Below the pieces are notes generated by a model. That model searched no databases. It saw nothing but the letters and a program-made list of their open reading frames with translations, and was not told the DNA's origin. Made by a program: the position numbers and the translations under genes. A stretch of DNA of 57,697 nt, taken from positions 1-57,697 of the forward strand of contig CANIEM010000006.1 in the NCBI GenBank assembly GCA_947466515.1. The letters run 5' to 3'. Shown here one piece after another: positions 24,678 through 32,804 of the stretch (positions within the stretch are counted from its first letter, which is position 1; each line of letters begins with the position of its first letter). This DNA comes from Verrucomicrobia subdivision 6 bacterium (GTDB lineage: Bacteria; Verrucomicrobiota; Verrucomicrobiia; Methylacidiphilales; Verrucolacustridaceae).

Positions 24678-25636
24678 AGATCGCCTTCCACTCTGGCTAT
24701 CTTGGATTTCGCGGCACAGAAGTTGCCCTGATTGATTATGCTCGGGGGAATCAGGAGATTCTAGGAAACGACTCGCTCTTTTTACTGCCTGAAAGAGAGG
24801 GCGGTGAGGTGCACCCAGTCGTACATCGAATGAAAAGTGTGGCCCGAGTCCGATTTTACAAATCAAAAGAAGAAAGAGAGGAAATACTAAAACAAGAAAA
24901 GGCGGATTTCTTTTACTGCATTAAAAATGGCCATGCGGATGGGGTTGTCTCAAAAACAGTGCCCACGGGAATCCATGCCATTTTCCGGGAATCACAGTTT
25001 CATGGTGATGTGTATGCCTATGTCTCGCCATGGTTGTCGGAGGTGATGAGCTATGGGAAAACGCCATGGGTTCCTCACATGGTTTCCTTAGGTTCGGCAG
25101 AATACGACCTGCGGAAACAGCTGAACATACCGACGGAAGCCAAGGTATTTGGACGACACGGAGGGGAGGATTCGTTCGATATTTCCTGGGTGCAGAAAGC
25201 GATTGTCGAGGTCTCACAAAAGAATCCTTCGACACACTTTATCTTTCTTAATACGAGAACGTTTTCGGGTTCATTCGGAAAAAGAAACATCCATTTTCTT
25301 CCTGGAACATCGGACCCTGGAATTAAAAGATCCTTTGTCGATGCGTGTGATGCAATGATCCACGCACGAACAAGGGGCGAGACCTTCGGTCTTTCTTGCA
25401 TGGAGTTTGCCGTATTGGGCAAAAAAGTGCTGACGTATTCAGAATCACCCGAAAAGGCGCACTTAGAACTGCTTGGGGAAGCGGCTTTGCCGTATAAAGA
25501 CGCCTCGACGCTCGGAAAGTGGCTCTCATTAAATCGGTTTGACTATCAACTTTCCAATGAAGCTTTCCGCGAGGTGGCAATGAATTACGGACCGAATCAT
25601 GTAATGAATAAATTCCGAGAAGTCTTTCTCCGATGA
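24674..25636 (+). CDS. GT4-like glycosyltransferase
   Basis: The 320-residue product has an N-terminal GT-B motif SGYLGFRGTEVALIDYARG (residues 7-25) and a C-terminal donor region ARTRGETFGLSCMEFAVLGKKV near 240-261, where the Glu-x7-Glu pattern of GT4 enzymes is seen. The protein is shorter than typical GT4 members (about 370), with a compact middle. It begins with GTG overlapping the previous stop, behind a strong GAGGAGG ribosome site, and overlaps the next gene by ATGA. It probably adds a sugar to a lipid-linked glycan; specificity unknown. Confidence 0.72.
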   Translation: MKIAFHSGYLGFRGTEVALIDYARGNQEILGNDSLFLLPEREGGEVHPVVHRMKSVARVRFYKSKEEREEILKQEKADFFYCIKNGHADGVVSKTVPTGIHAIFRESQFHGDVYAYVSPWLSEVMSYGKTPWVPHMVSLGSAEYDLRKQLNIPTEAKVFGRHGGEDSFDISWVQKAIVEVSQKNPSTHFIFLNTRTFSGSFGKRNIHFLPGTSDPGIKRSFVDACDAMIHARTRGETFGLSCMEFAVLGKKVLTYSESPEKAHLELLGEAALPYKDASTLGKWLSLNRFDYQLSNEAFREVAMNYGPNHVMNKFREVFLR

Positions 25637-26670
25637 GCAATCGCCCAGAAATCACGTTTATCCTCCCAACTCGAAACCGCGTGCAGTGGATTGTGCGAGC
25701 CATCAAATCCTGTTTGGACTTGGAGTGCAAAGAATTCGGAGTGAGGGTTCTGGTGATCGATGGGCAGAGTACCGACGGTGCCTTTGAGGCTGTTCAAGAG
25801 AAACTTGCCGGGGATGTCCGAGTGCTCCTTCGAAGACAAACCCGGGAAGGTCGCTTTACTGCGGCATGTCAGGAGGGGGTGGACGCGGTGCAAACGGAAT
25901 ATGCGGCCCTGATGTTCGATGACGATATTCTCCTTCCCAATTATGGCTTGTTGGCAAAGAAAATGATTCACGATGGATCCTCTTTCGGCTTCGGTTTTGG
26001 CGCGCTTGGGGCAGTGGCAGGGCGGCTAAATCCATCTCCAGCCAAAGGGGTATGGTGGTTGGAGCCAGATCAACTTCTTCAGGCGTATTTGGGCTTCCGG
26101 GGAAAGTTAGGCCATCATGGGTACCCTCAGAGCCCCCTATGTGCGTTAGCCAAGGCCGCTCTCTGGAAGGAGTGGTCGGTGGAAATCGATAAGTTTTGTC
26201 GTGAAAATCCATTGCGTGTGCGGTGTATGCTGGAAAAATCAGCGGGTCCTGATTTCCTGATTTACCTGCTCGCCGCCAGCCGCGGAGACCGACCGATCCC
26301 AGTCTTAAATGGGGTGGTAGCCCAATTCTCCGAGCATAAGGGAACTTTGACGGCTGAATTATCCGGAGCGGAATTGCCTACTGGATACTGGCTGAGTTAT
26401 CGCTGGCTTCTCGAGGAAGTGCTCCGACAAAAAAGACCGCAATGGGCGGCGAGCGTGCATGCTTATCTACTTAAAAAACTCCGGAGTTTACACATGTTCT
26501 GGCAGAATCAGGCGCCAGATCTTTTTGCCCCCGAGAGGAATAGCCTTTCCTTAGTTCAAGCCGAAATTCCCGCATTTTACCGATGGCAAGGAATCCTTCG
26601 AAGCCGTTTGCCGCGACTTTTTCGGATGGCCGAATGGGATTCAGCTCGCTATGAAGAGTTTCCTCCATGA
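25633..26670 (+). CDS. Family 2 glycosyltransferase
   Basis: The 345-residue product starts with the GT2 nucleotide-binding strand ITFILPTRNRVQWIVRAIKS (residues 7-26), has VIDGQSTDGAF near 44-54 and a DxD-like metal motif MFDDDIL near 97-103. The C-terminal half is variable and contains no predicted multi-span membrane region. It sits between the GT4-like gene and the C-methyltransferase with 4-base overlaps on both sides. Membership in GT2 is clear; donor and acceptor are not. Confidence 0.82.
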   Translation: MSNRPEITFILPTRNRVQWIVRAIKSCLDLECKEFGVRVLVIDGQSTDGAFEAVQEKLAGDVRVLLRRQTREGRFTAACQEGVDAVQTEYAALMFDDDILLPNYGLLAKKMIHDGSSFGFGFGALGAVAGRLNPSPAKGVWWLEPDQLLQAYLGFRGKLGHHGYPQSPLCALAKAALWKEWSVEIDKFCRENPLRVRCMLEKSAGPDFLIYLLAASRGDRPIPVLNGVVAQFSEHKGTLTAELSGAELPTGYWLSYRWLLEEVLRQKRPQWAASVHAYLLKKLRSLHMFWQNQAPDLFAPERNSLSLVQAEIPAFYRWQGILRSRLPRLFRMAEWDSARYEEFPP

Positions 26671-27914
26671 TTAAAAATCTTGTTTCCGGGCCTCTGGATG
26701 AATGCCAGATTTGCTCCAGTAGGGACCTACAACCGGTAGTTCATCTTGGCCACTCCGCTCCATGTGACTCTCCCCTAACCGTGGATGGGTTGCGGCAAAT
26801 GGAGAAGAGCTACCCCCTGCAATACGTACGTTGCCGAGAGTGCGGATTGGTCCAAATCGATTACGTGGTGGATGGCAAGGAGCTTTTTCATCCGAACTAC
26901 CCCTATCGAAGCGGGATAACCCAAACATTGCGCACATTCCTGCACGGGCTGGCTGTGCGGATGAGCGAAAAGATAGGTCTGCCCAAAAAATCTCTGGTGG
27001 TGGACATCGGGTCGAACGACGGAACGATCCTTCAAGGATTTGCCAAGGCTGGGATGCGTGTGCTTGGCGTGGAAGCGACCAACATCGCAGAGATCGCGAG
27101 GCAACAGGGAGTGGAAACCCTGCAGGAGTTTTTTTCTCCAGACACCGCCCGCCGAATCTTGATCTCCCATGGGCCGGCTCGGCTGGTCACAGCAGCTAAC
27201 GTTTTTGCTCATGTTGCGAGCTTCCGTGATTTGCTGAGCGGAATCAGCGATGTGCTGGAATCGGACGGATATTTCGTTTCCGAATCCCACTATCAACTGG
27301 ATATTCTTGAGACCCTGCAGTACGACTCGATCTATCATGAGCACCTGCGGTTTTACCTAATTCGCCCTTTACAACGTCTTTTTGATGATAATGGATTTAC
27401 CCTGATTGATGCGGAAAGAATTCCCAACTATGGAGGTTCCATACGGGTGACGGCCAGGAAGGGCAAGGGGCATCTGGTGAATGATTCGGTGGCGACGCTA
27501 CTTGAACTGGAAGAGAAAGCCGGATGTTACCAAGATAAAACATACGAAAATTTTGCGCAGCGAACACGTGCATCACGGGCTGAAATCCGGAGAACCCTTG
27601 TAGAAAAAGCCAGGGATCACGGTCCCATCCCAGGGATCGGCTGTCCGGGCAGGTGCGTCACCCTGCTGGCTTACTGCGGGGTTGGGGACGATCTTATGCC
27701 TTATATTGCGGAACAATCCACATCTCTAAAGCTCGGCATGTACACGCCGAGCACACATATTCCAATTGTGGACGAAGAGCGGCTATTTCGGGAGCAACCA
27801 GCTTACGCGATGATTCTTTCGTGGCATTACGCCGATGCGATTGTGAAGGCCATGAGAGCGCGTGGCTTAAAAAGCAGGGTGCTAGTGCCTTTGCCCACAG
27901 TGCGGGAGATTTGA
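26667..27914 (+). CDS. NDP-hexose C-methyltransferase family protein (zinc-binding, SAM-dependent)
   Basis: The 415-residue product has three parts. The first is an N-terminal zinc site (CQICSS near residue 13 and CRECGLVQ near 56). The second is a class I SAM domain with VVDIGSNDGTILQGF near 110-124 and the catalytic-region SESHYQLDILETLQYDSIYHEHL near 210-232, including the Tyr-His-Glu-His set. The third is a C-terminal Rossmann-like domain. This is the architecture of TylCIII/DnmU-type sugar 3-C-methyltransferases making branched-chain deoxysugars, although many homologs in glycan loci have other or unknown substrates. It overlaps the GT2 gene and is followed by an oxidoreductase. Confidence 0.82.
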   Translation: MIKNLVSGPLDECQICSSRDLQPVVHLGHSAPCDSPLTVDGLRQMEKSYPLQYVRCRECGLVQIDYVVDGKELFHPNYPYRSGITQTLRTFLHGLAVRMSEKIGLPKKSLVVDIGSNDGTILQGFAKAGMRVLGVEATNIAEIARQQGVETLQEFFSPDTARRILISHGPARLVTAANVFAHVASFRDLLSGISDVLESDGYFVSESHYQLDILETLQYDSIYHEHLRFYLIRPLQRLFDDNGFTLIDAERIPNYGGSIRVTARKGKGHLVNDSVATLLELEEKAGCYQDKTYENFAQRTRASRAEIRRTLVEKARDHGPIPGIGCPGRCVTLLAYCGVGDDLMPYIAEQSTSLKLGMYTPSTHIPIVDEERLFREQPAYAMILSWHYADAIVKAMRARGLKSRVLVPLPTVREI

Positions 27915-27930
27915 TTCCACTCTTCTTCCC

Positions 27931-28917
27931 TTGAAACCCATCCGTGTTGGAATTGTGGGAAGTGGGACGGCCGCGACCCTCCACGCCCAAAGCCTAAGCC
28001 GAAACAAAGGATTCCGGTTGGAGGCGATTTCTTCGCGAAATCAGGTTCGTGGAGCCGACTTGGCCAAGACCTTTGCCTGTCGGCACGAGTTTAACCCCCG
28101 CGAACTAATCGCCGACCCGCGGATAGAGGCGGTGATTTTAGCGGTGCCACCAGCGATCCAACCAGACTATGCAAGGCAGGTGTTACAAAGGGGGATTCCT
28201 CTCCTATGTGAAAAACCTTTGGCACCCAGCTTGGCGGCAGCCAAGGGCTTGCTCCTCGACGGAAAATCTCATCCTAATTGTGGAATCAATTTCTGTTACC
28301 GCCAGTTGCCTGAGATGGTTTGGCTACGGAAATGCCTTCAATCTGGGGTGGTGGGAAAGCCCGCACAGGTGAGGGTGGAATGGATTCTTGGGAACCGTCT
28401 GGGGTCTATCCCCAACCACCTACCAACGTGGAAACGAGAGGCGCGGCTTGGTGGGGGAGTTCTCATGAATTATGGCATCCATGTCCTCGACTACCTTTTC
28501 TTCAATTTGCGGAACCCTCGACTGGAAGGAGCCCATGGGCAGCGATTTTCCGGAGGCAAATCCGACGAAGCTCTGGCCATGTTATGGAGAACCGAGGACT
28601 GCTCTTTTTCCATCCAACTCTCTTTGATTTCAGGACAAGGCCCCGTACATCAAATGTTTTTGCGCGGTCCCAAAGGATCCGTAGGAATCCGCAATCTTTC
28701 TCCCCATAATCCGGCAGGTCCTTTTCGGGTTATACGAGATGGGAAGATGCATCTGCCGTCAATACCCCCTGCCAGTCAACCTAGCATGATGGGTTTATTT
28801 GCAGCCACGCACCAAGAATGGCGGCGTGCTTGTGAGGGCAAAGCCCACCAACTACCCACCTTAACCGATGGGATATATGCATTAAAACTGGCGGACCAGG
28901 TACTTCGATGCGCTTGA
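27931..28917 (+). CDS. Gfo/Idh/MocA-family oxidoreductase
   Basis: The 328-residue product has VGIVGSGTAATLHAQSL at 6-22, CEKPLAPSLAAAKG near 93-106, and GGGVLMNYGIHVLDYLFF near 170-187, which contains the His-x3-Asp pair of the family. It differs from the two other oxidoreductases in the window and has no aminotransferase beside it. A keto-sugar reduction after C-methylation is one reading of the neighbourhood. The start is TTG at 27931, 16 bases after the preceding stop. Its 3' end overlaps the next gene by 10 bases. Confidence 0.8.
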   Translation: MKPIRVGIVGSGTAATLHAQSLSRNKGFRLEAISSRNQVRGADLAKTFACRHEFNPRELIADPRIEAVILAVPPAIQPDYARQVLQRGIPLLCEKPLAPSLAAAKGLLLDGKSHPNCGINFCYRQLPEMVWLRKCLQSGVVGKPAQVRVEWILGNRLGSIPNHLPTWKREARLGGGVLMNYGIHVLDYLFFNLRNPRLEGAHGQRFSGGKSDEALAMLWRTEDCSFSIQLSLISGQGPVHQMFLRGPKGSVGIRNLSPHNPAGPFRVIRDGKMHLPSIPPASQPSMMGLFAATHQEWRRACEGKAHQLPTLTDGIYALKLADQVLRCA

Positions 28918-29891
28918 ATCCTCTTCATCGCCTGATCTGGTCGCTTTTCAAAAAAGCCGCTCCCCTGTTTGAAGCGGATAAGATAACCCAGCTTTTATCT
29001 TCCCGAGCCTATCCGGAGGCCGAAAGGAGATTTCTCCACCCACTTGAGTTTCAGGAGTTACAGCTGTCGCAGGATTTTTGGGAACGCCCGAGAAGGGAGA
29101 AGGGCAAAAGCCCTTCCCATGGAAGTAGTCTATTCAGCGGCTTGATGACCGCCTTGGCTAGCCAGGGGCAAATACCTGAAATCACAAAGCTCATTCGTTG
29201 CAGGGTTCCTGCTGGAAAAACCACGCAAGGCTTCTCATATCGTCTCGAAATACGGCTTCATCACTCCCCCGAATGCCTTTACTGGGTTGAAGTCCCTAAC
29301 GGAGATCTGATTGCGCGGCTGGCCGCCTCTCGGAGGAAAAAAATATTCATTGATGTAGGCGCTCATATTGGATCAATCTCAATCCCCGCCTCATTTCTAT
29401 TTGATGAAGTTTTTGCCCTTGAGCCCTGCGGGGAAACGCACCAGCAGCTTCGGAAAAACATCGCCATGAATGAAAGGCGGAATATTCAGGTTCACCAAGC
29501 CGCCGCCGGTGCGGAAGAAGGAAATATGGTGCTTACTTATGCCCAAGGACAATCTGGGGGAGCCTCTTTGATTCCCGAGAAAAACCGGCGGAATCAAGAG
29601 AAGGTTGCCGTGGTGACATTGGATAATCTCGTTCACCAAAAGGTAGACTTTCTCAAGGTTGACTCCGAAGGCTGGGATCTTGAGGTACTGCGTGGAGCTC
29701 GAAGAATTCTGCACGAAGATCAGCCCGATTTATACCTCGAATTGGGATCGAAAGAGGCGGTCGAGGGATTAAAAGACATCCTGCCCCCCAATTACTGGGT
29801 GGATCAGGGAGGAGGATATAAGAGGTTTCAGGACTCCTGGGCCGATCTTGAACTTCTGAATGACCTGTTTTTTACCGTGAAACCAGATTGA
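28908..29891 (+). CDS. FkbM-family methyltransferase
   Basis: The 327-residue product carries a C-terminal FkbM domain: SAM motif KIFIDVGAHIGSISIPA near 143-159, EVFALEPCGETHQQL near 167-181, and the acidic motif VDFLKVDSEGWDLEVLRGA near 245-263. The N-terminal 130 residues are unassigned. FkbM enzymes O-methylate sugars or other hydroxyls, and they are frequent in glycan loci. It overlaps the upstream oxidoreductase and converges on the GT10-like gene with no space between stops. Unlike the shorter FkbM-like protein at 24099, its motif set is complete. Confidence 0.82.
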   Translation: MRLNPLHRLIWSLFKKAAPLFEADKITQLLSSRAYPEAERRFLHPLEFQELQLSQDFWERPRREKGKSPSHGSSLFSGLMTALASQGQIPEITKLIRCRVPAGKTTQGFSYRLEIRLHHSPECLYWVEVPNGDLIARLAASRRKKIFIDVGAHIGSISIPASFLFDEVFALEPCGETHQQLRKNIAMNERRNIQVHQAAAGAEEGNMVLTYAQGQSGGASLIPEKNRRNQEKVAVVTLDNLVHQKVDFLKVDSEGWDLEVLRGARRILHEDQPDLYLELGSKEAVEGLKDILPPNYWVDQGGGYKRFQDSWADLELLNDLFFTVKPD

Positions 29892-30803
29892 TCATTCAGA
29901 AGGCAATTTATTGCGCTTGGCCAAGCGCCATTTGGTGAGCCCGAAAAACCAACGCTTCTGGGCAATCGGTTTGATCTGTGTGGCGAAAATCTTTTCAAAG
30001 AAACGAAGGACACGTTCCCGAGAGAATTCTTCTGGAGGTAGGTTATTGACGAAAGGTGTGGCCCGTAAATATTTTTCGTAAAGGTTAGGATTGGTGTCAA
30101 CGTGGCAGACGTAGTCGGCCAACTCCTCATGATCTCGGAAGTCGTGGGCGTTAATAAAAGAGTCTGGGTTAAAATACTTCGAGGCGCTTCGGTCTCCCCA
30201 AAATATGGGAATCGCATAAGCTGCGAGAGGGTCGTACATCTTTTCCGTGGTCCACCCGATCCGTTCTTTGTTTTCAAAGGCAAGAACGAACCGGTAACTT
30301 TGGTAAAAGGCCAGCTTATCACCAATGCCAGAGAAGCCGGTGTTGTTCATTCCGCGACCTGGGGAGTCGATCCGCTGTCGTCTGTTTAAAGAGTGGAAAA
30401 GCTGGGTGCGCTGCTTAACCGTAGTGTTAGCATAACTAGACAGGGCGGCACAAAAGCGGGTTTTCATCTTTTGGATGGCTACCCAATCTTCTCCCCCTCG
30501 AATCAAAGGTTGGGGAGATCGATCGAAGGCGAAAATGGGGACATGTAGAACACGGGAGTCATTCAGATCAATCGGAAGAATGGCATAGTCGCATTCCTTC
30601 CAGTTGGGCCGGTAGGTTTCATGGTGGACGTAGATTTTGATGCAATTGTAAAGACGGTGCCGATGGCCCGTAAGGGCATAGACGAGAAAGTCTGGGCGCT
30701 CGTCACGTCGGATGGTGTATTTCTCCTCGAGAATGGGTAGAAAATAATTTTCGAATTGGGGCGGGCAGTCGGAAAAGTTGAGGGAAATAATTGGCTTGTT
30801 CAT
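29892..30803 (-). CDS. GT10-like (alpha-1,3-fucosyltransferase family) glycosyltransferase
   Basis: The 303-residue product has the GT10 signature in the C-terminal half: YRFVLAFENKERIGWTTEKM near residues 170-189 followed by AIPIFWGDRSASKYFNPDSFI near 197-217, which binds the nucleotide sugar. The N-terminal half is short, as in bacterial members. Bacterial GT10 enzymes transfer fucose from GDP-fucose to N-acetylglucosamine-type acceptors. No GDP-fucose genes lie here, so the donor may be made elsewhere or differ. The start overlaps the stop of the preceding minus-strand gene (ATGA). Confidence 0.82.
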   Translation of the reverse strand: MNKPIISLNFSDCPPQFENYFLPILEEKYTIRRDERPDFLVYALTGHRHRLYNCIKIYVHHETYRPNWKECDYAILPIDLNDSRVLHVPIFAFDRSPQPLIRGGEDWVAIQKMKTRFCAALSSYANTTVKQRTQLFHSLNRRQRIDSPGRGMNNTGFSGIGDKLAFYQSYRFVLAFENKERIGWTTEKMYDPLAAYAIPIFWGDRSASKYFNPDSFINAHDFRDHEELADYVCHVDTNPNLYEKYLRATPFVNNLPPEEFSRERVLRFFEKIFATQIKPIAQKRWFFGLTKWRLAKRNKLPSE

Positions 30804-31984
30804 GAGGCGCGTTTCTTTTTAAGAAATGTAAGTAGTTGAACGGCGGGGCGACGAAAACAAATATATTCGGCAATCGCTTGCTGCTCTTGGCGGGACTGTT
30901 CGCGAAGTTTGGGGTTTCTCTCAAATTCTTCGATCCGATGTAGGGATGAGGTAAAGTCGGGCACCACCGTTATTGGGGTATAAAGGGATCGTTGGACATA
31001 GGTCTCCGGGTCGCCGATGGAAAGGCATCCTGCCATAATGGCCTCAATTTGACCATTCCCCGTCAAGGGGTGGCCATAAAGACTCAGGTAGTACCGAGAA
31101 GAAAGGAGGTCGTGAGCCATCTCAGAGACAGACCCTTGAGGGCGGCGAACTGGGCCGAAACGAGTGAGGGAAGCAAGTTGGTCTGTGGTGAGTTTTCTGT
31201 AGGTTTTTCCTTCAACCATGACCCCAGAGCGCTCGGGCGATTGGGCCCAAGTGGACTTCCAAGAAAAAGGAGATTGGAAAGAGTAAGGGCAGTCAATCGT
31301 ACGAGATCCCAGACCGGGCCTTACAGGAAACCGGCGATGCATATGGGTCAAAGTGACGTCAAATCCTGTGGGGGGAGTCTTACGCGCCGACTTGGAGGTT
31401 GGGGTTCCGGGGTCAGCGGGAAAGTAGACCCATAAAATCCTTGGATAGTTGCGGATTATTCTAAGTGGTATCGCGATATCCATAGAAACTACTATTTCAT
31501 ATTCTTGCCAAGGAACCTTGTCGACCTCCACGCTTAGATCAGCAGGAGGGCAAAGATGACCAAGCTTTCCATCGTGGGGAAGTTTGTATTGGCGACTGCG
31601 GAATTCCTCAAGATCCGTGTTGGGGTTGCTGCCAGGGCTCTCCTCCCAAGTTCGGCACTCCAGCGCAGAATCCTCGTAGACATGCCAAAAATCGGCGCCG
31701 AGATCTGTGAGAAAACCCATAGGGCCCGTACGAAGAAGGCTTGTGCGAACCGCTTCAGGAGCTGGAGTGCGAGATGGGCAGCAGTACAAGTCGTTATAAA
31801 TGCACTGCTTAATAAAACCGCATTTCAAATCCGACCAGTCGGAACGAATTTTACTGGATGAGGGCATTTGATCAAAAGAGGAAGGAATGGCTTCGACTTC
31901 CATGCGATTCAGAAGGACTCGTGGGAGTAGGGTAAAAGTTTTGGTGAGGATGTCTGGGATTCTAGTAAAAGAGGAGAGCTCCAT
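30800..31984 (-). CDS. Uncharacterised glycosyltransferase-like protein
   Basis: I do not recognise the family of this 394-residue product. A C-terminal segment SLYGHPLTGNGQIEAIMAGC near residues 315-334 resembles the donor-binding region of GT-B enzymes, with a Glu after a Gly-rich turn. The N-terminal half has no clear match. I set the start at ATG 31984, preceded by GGAG; a TTG at 31999 would add five residues and overlap the upstream stop by 11 bases. It lies between a GT2 and a GT10 gene, so a role in the same glycan is likely. Confidence 0.5.
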   Translation of the reverse strand: MELSSFTRIPDILTKTFTLLPRVLLNRMEVEAIPSSFDQMPSSSKIRSDWSDLKCGFIKQCIYNDLYCCPSRTPAPEAVRTSLLRTGPMGFLTDLGADFWHVYEDSALECRTWEESPGSNPNTDLEEFRSRQYKLPHDGKLGHLCPPADLSVEVDKVPWQEYEIVVSMDIAIPLRIIRNYPRILWVYFPADPGTPTSKSARKTPPTGFDVTLTHMHRRFPVRPGLGSRTIDCPYSFQSPFSWKSTWAQSPERSGVMVEGKTYRKLTTDQLASLTRFGPVRRPQGSVSEMAHDLLSSRYYLSLYGHPLTGNGQIEAIMAGCLSIGDPETYVQRSLYTPITVVPDFTSSLHRIEEFERNPKLREQSRQEQQAIAEYICFRRPAVQLLTFLKKKRAS

Positions 31985-31988
31985 AGGG

Positions 31989-32798
31989 TTAGGCTCCAAG
32001 CTGCGGGCGGGCAGTCAGCTTATGGTGGAGTTCCTGGTCGAAGCCAAAGCATTCCCAATCCATGGACTTCGGCCGCATCAAACCGCCTTCCAGCAGATGA
32101 TGAATGCGGAATCGAAGTTTTGCTAGGCGCATAGGTAGAGATTTGCGATTCACATCCGCCAAGGCGTTTTCTCCGTGGGAGCCGAGGCGTTTGGCAATGT
32201 CGTCCTGATGCCATGGGAAAAAGCCGATCGGTTTACGGACTGAAATAAGTTTCAGGCCCAGTTTCATCTGACGGCGGAACCAAGCATGGTCGCCCACCAC
32301 GCGATATTCAGCAGGGTAGGGGTAACGTTCCCAGATTTCCCGGCGGTAGAGAAAAGAGCAAGTTTGGACAGGCATATGCCAGTCGGCATCGATGGGGCGG
32401 GGAACAGTGATCTGGTTGAAGAGGTAGAGGAAATTTAGGTGCTCATCGAGCATGATCGTAGGGCCGAAGACGGCATCGGCCCCAGTTTGATCAAGCTTTT
32501 GAAGGGCGTGGGCTAGGCCCGCGCGGTCGTACTGCTCGTCGGCGTTTAAGTGTCCGAGGATGCGACCACGTGCGGTAGCCATGCCCTTGTTTAAGGCATG
32601 GTACATTCCCTTGTCTGGCCCTGGGATGAGGCGGATATCTTTTTGCCGCTTCAGGTATTCCAGAGTTCCATCCGTACTACCCCCATCGACTACGATATGT
32701 TCGTAACCTCGTCCTTGGAGAGCGTGACGAACCGAATGGACACACAGCTCGATCCATCGGAATGAATTAAAGACCGGCGTGACTATCGAGATGTCCAT
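31989..32798 (-). CDS. Family 2 glycosyltransferase (WcaE-like)
   Basis: The 269-residue product has a textbook GT2 N-terminus: ISIVTPVFNSFRWIELCVHS (3-22), VVDGGSTDGTLEYL near 36-49 and the GDH/DxD-like ILGHLNADEQYD near 79-90. The GPDKGMYHALNKGMATARG segment near 59-77 is characteristic of colanic-acid-type WcaE transferases. HADWF-type acidic residues follow in VVGDHAWFRRQMKLG near 167. It lies six bases downstream of the ABC exporter gene on the same strand, so the two are probably co-transcribed. Confidence 0.85.
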   Translation of the reverse strand: MDISIVTPVFNSFRWIELCVHSVRHALQGRGYEHIVVDGGSTDGTLEYLKRQKDIRLIPGPDKGMYHALNKGMATARGRILGHLNADEQYDRAGLAHALQKLDQTGADAVFGPTIMLDEHLNFLYLFNQITVPRPIDADWHMPVQTCSFLYRREIWERYPYPAEYRVVGDHAWFRRQMKLGLKLISVRKPIGFFPWHQDDIAKRLGSHGENALADVNRKSLPMRLAKLRFRIHHLLEGGLMRPKSMDWECFGFDQELHHKLTARPQLGA

Positions 32799-32804
32799 CT
32801 GAGG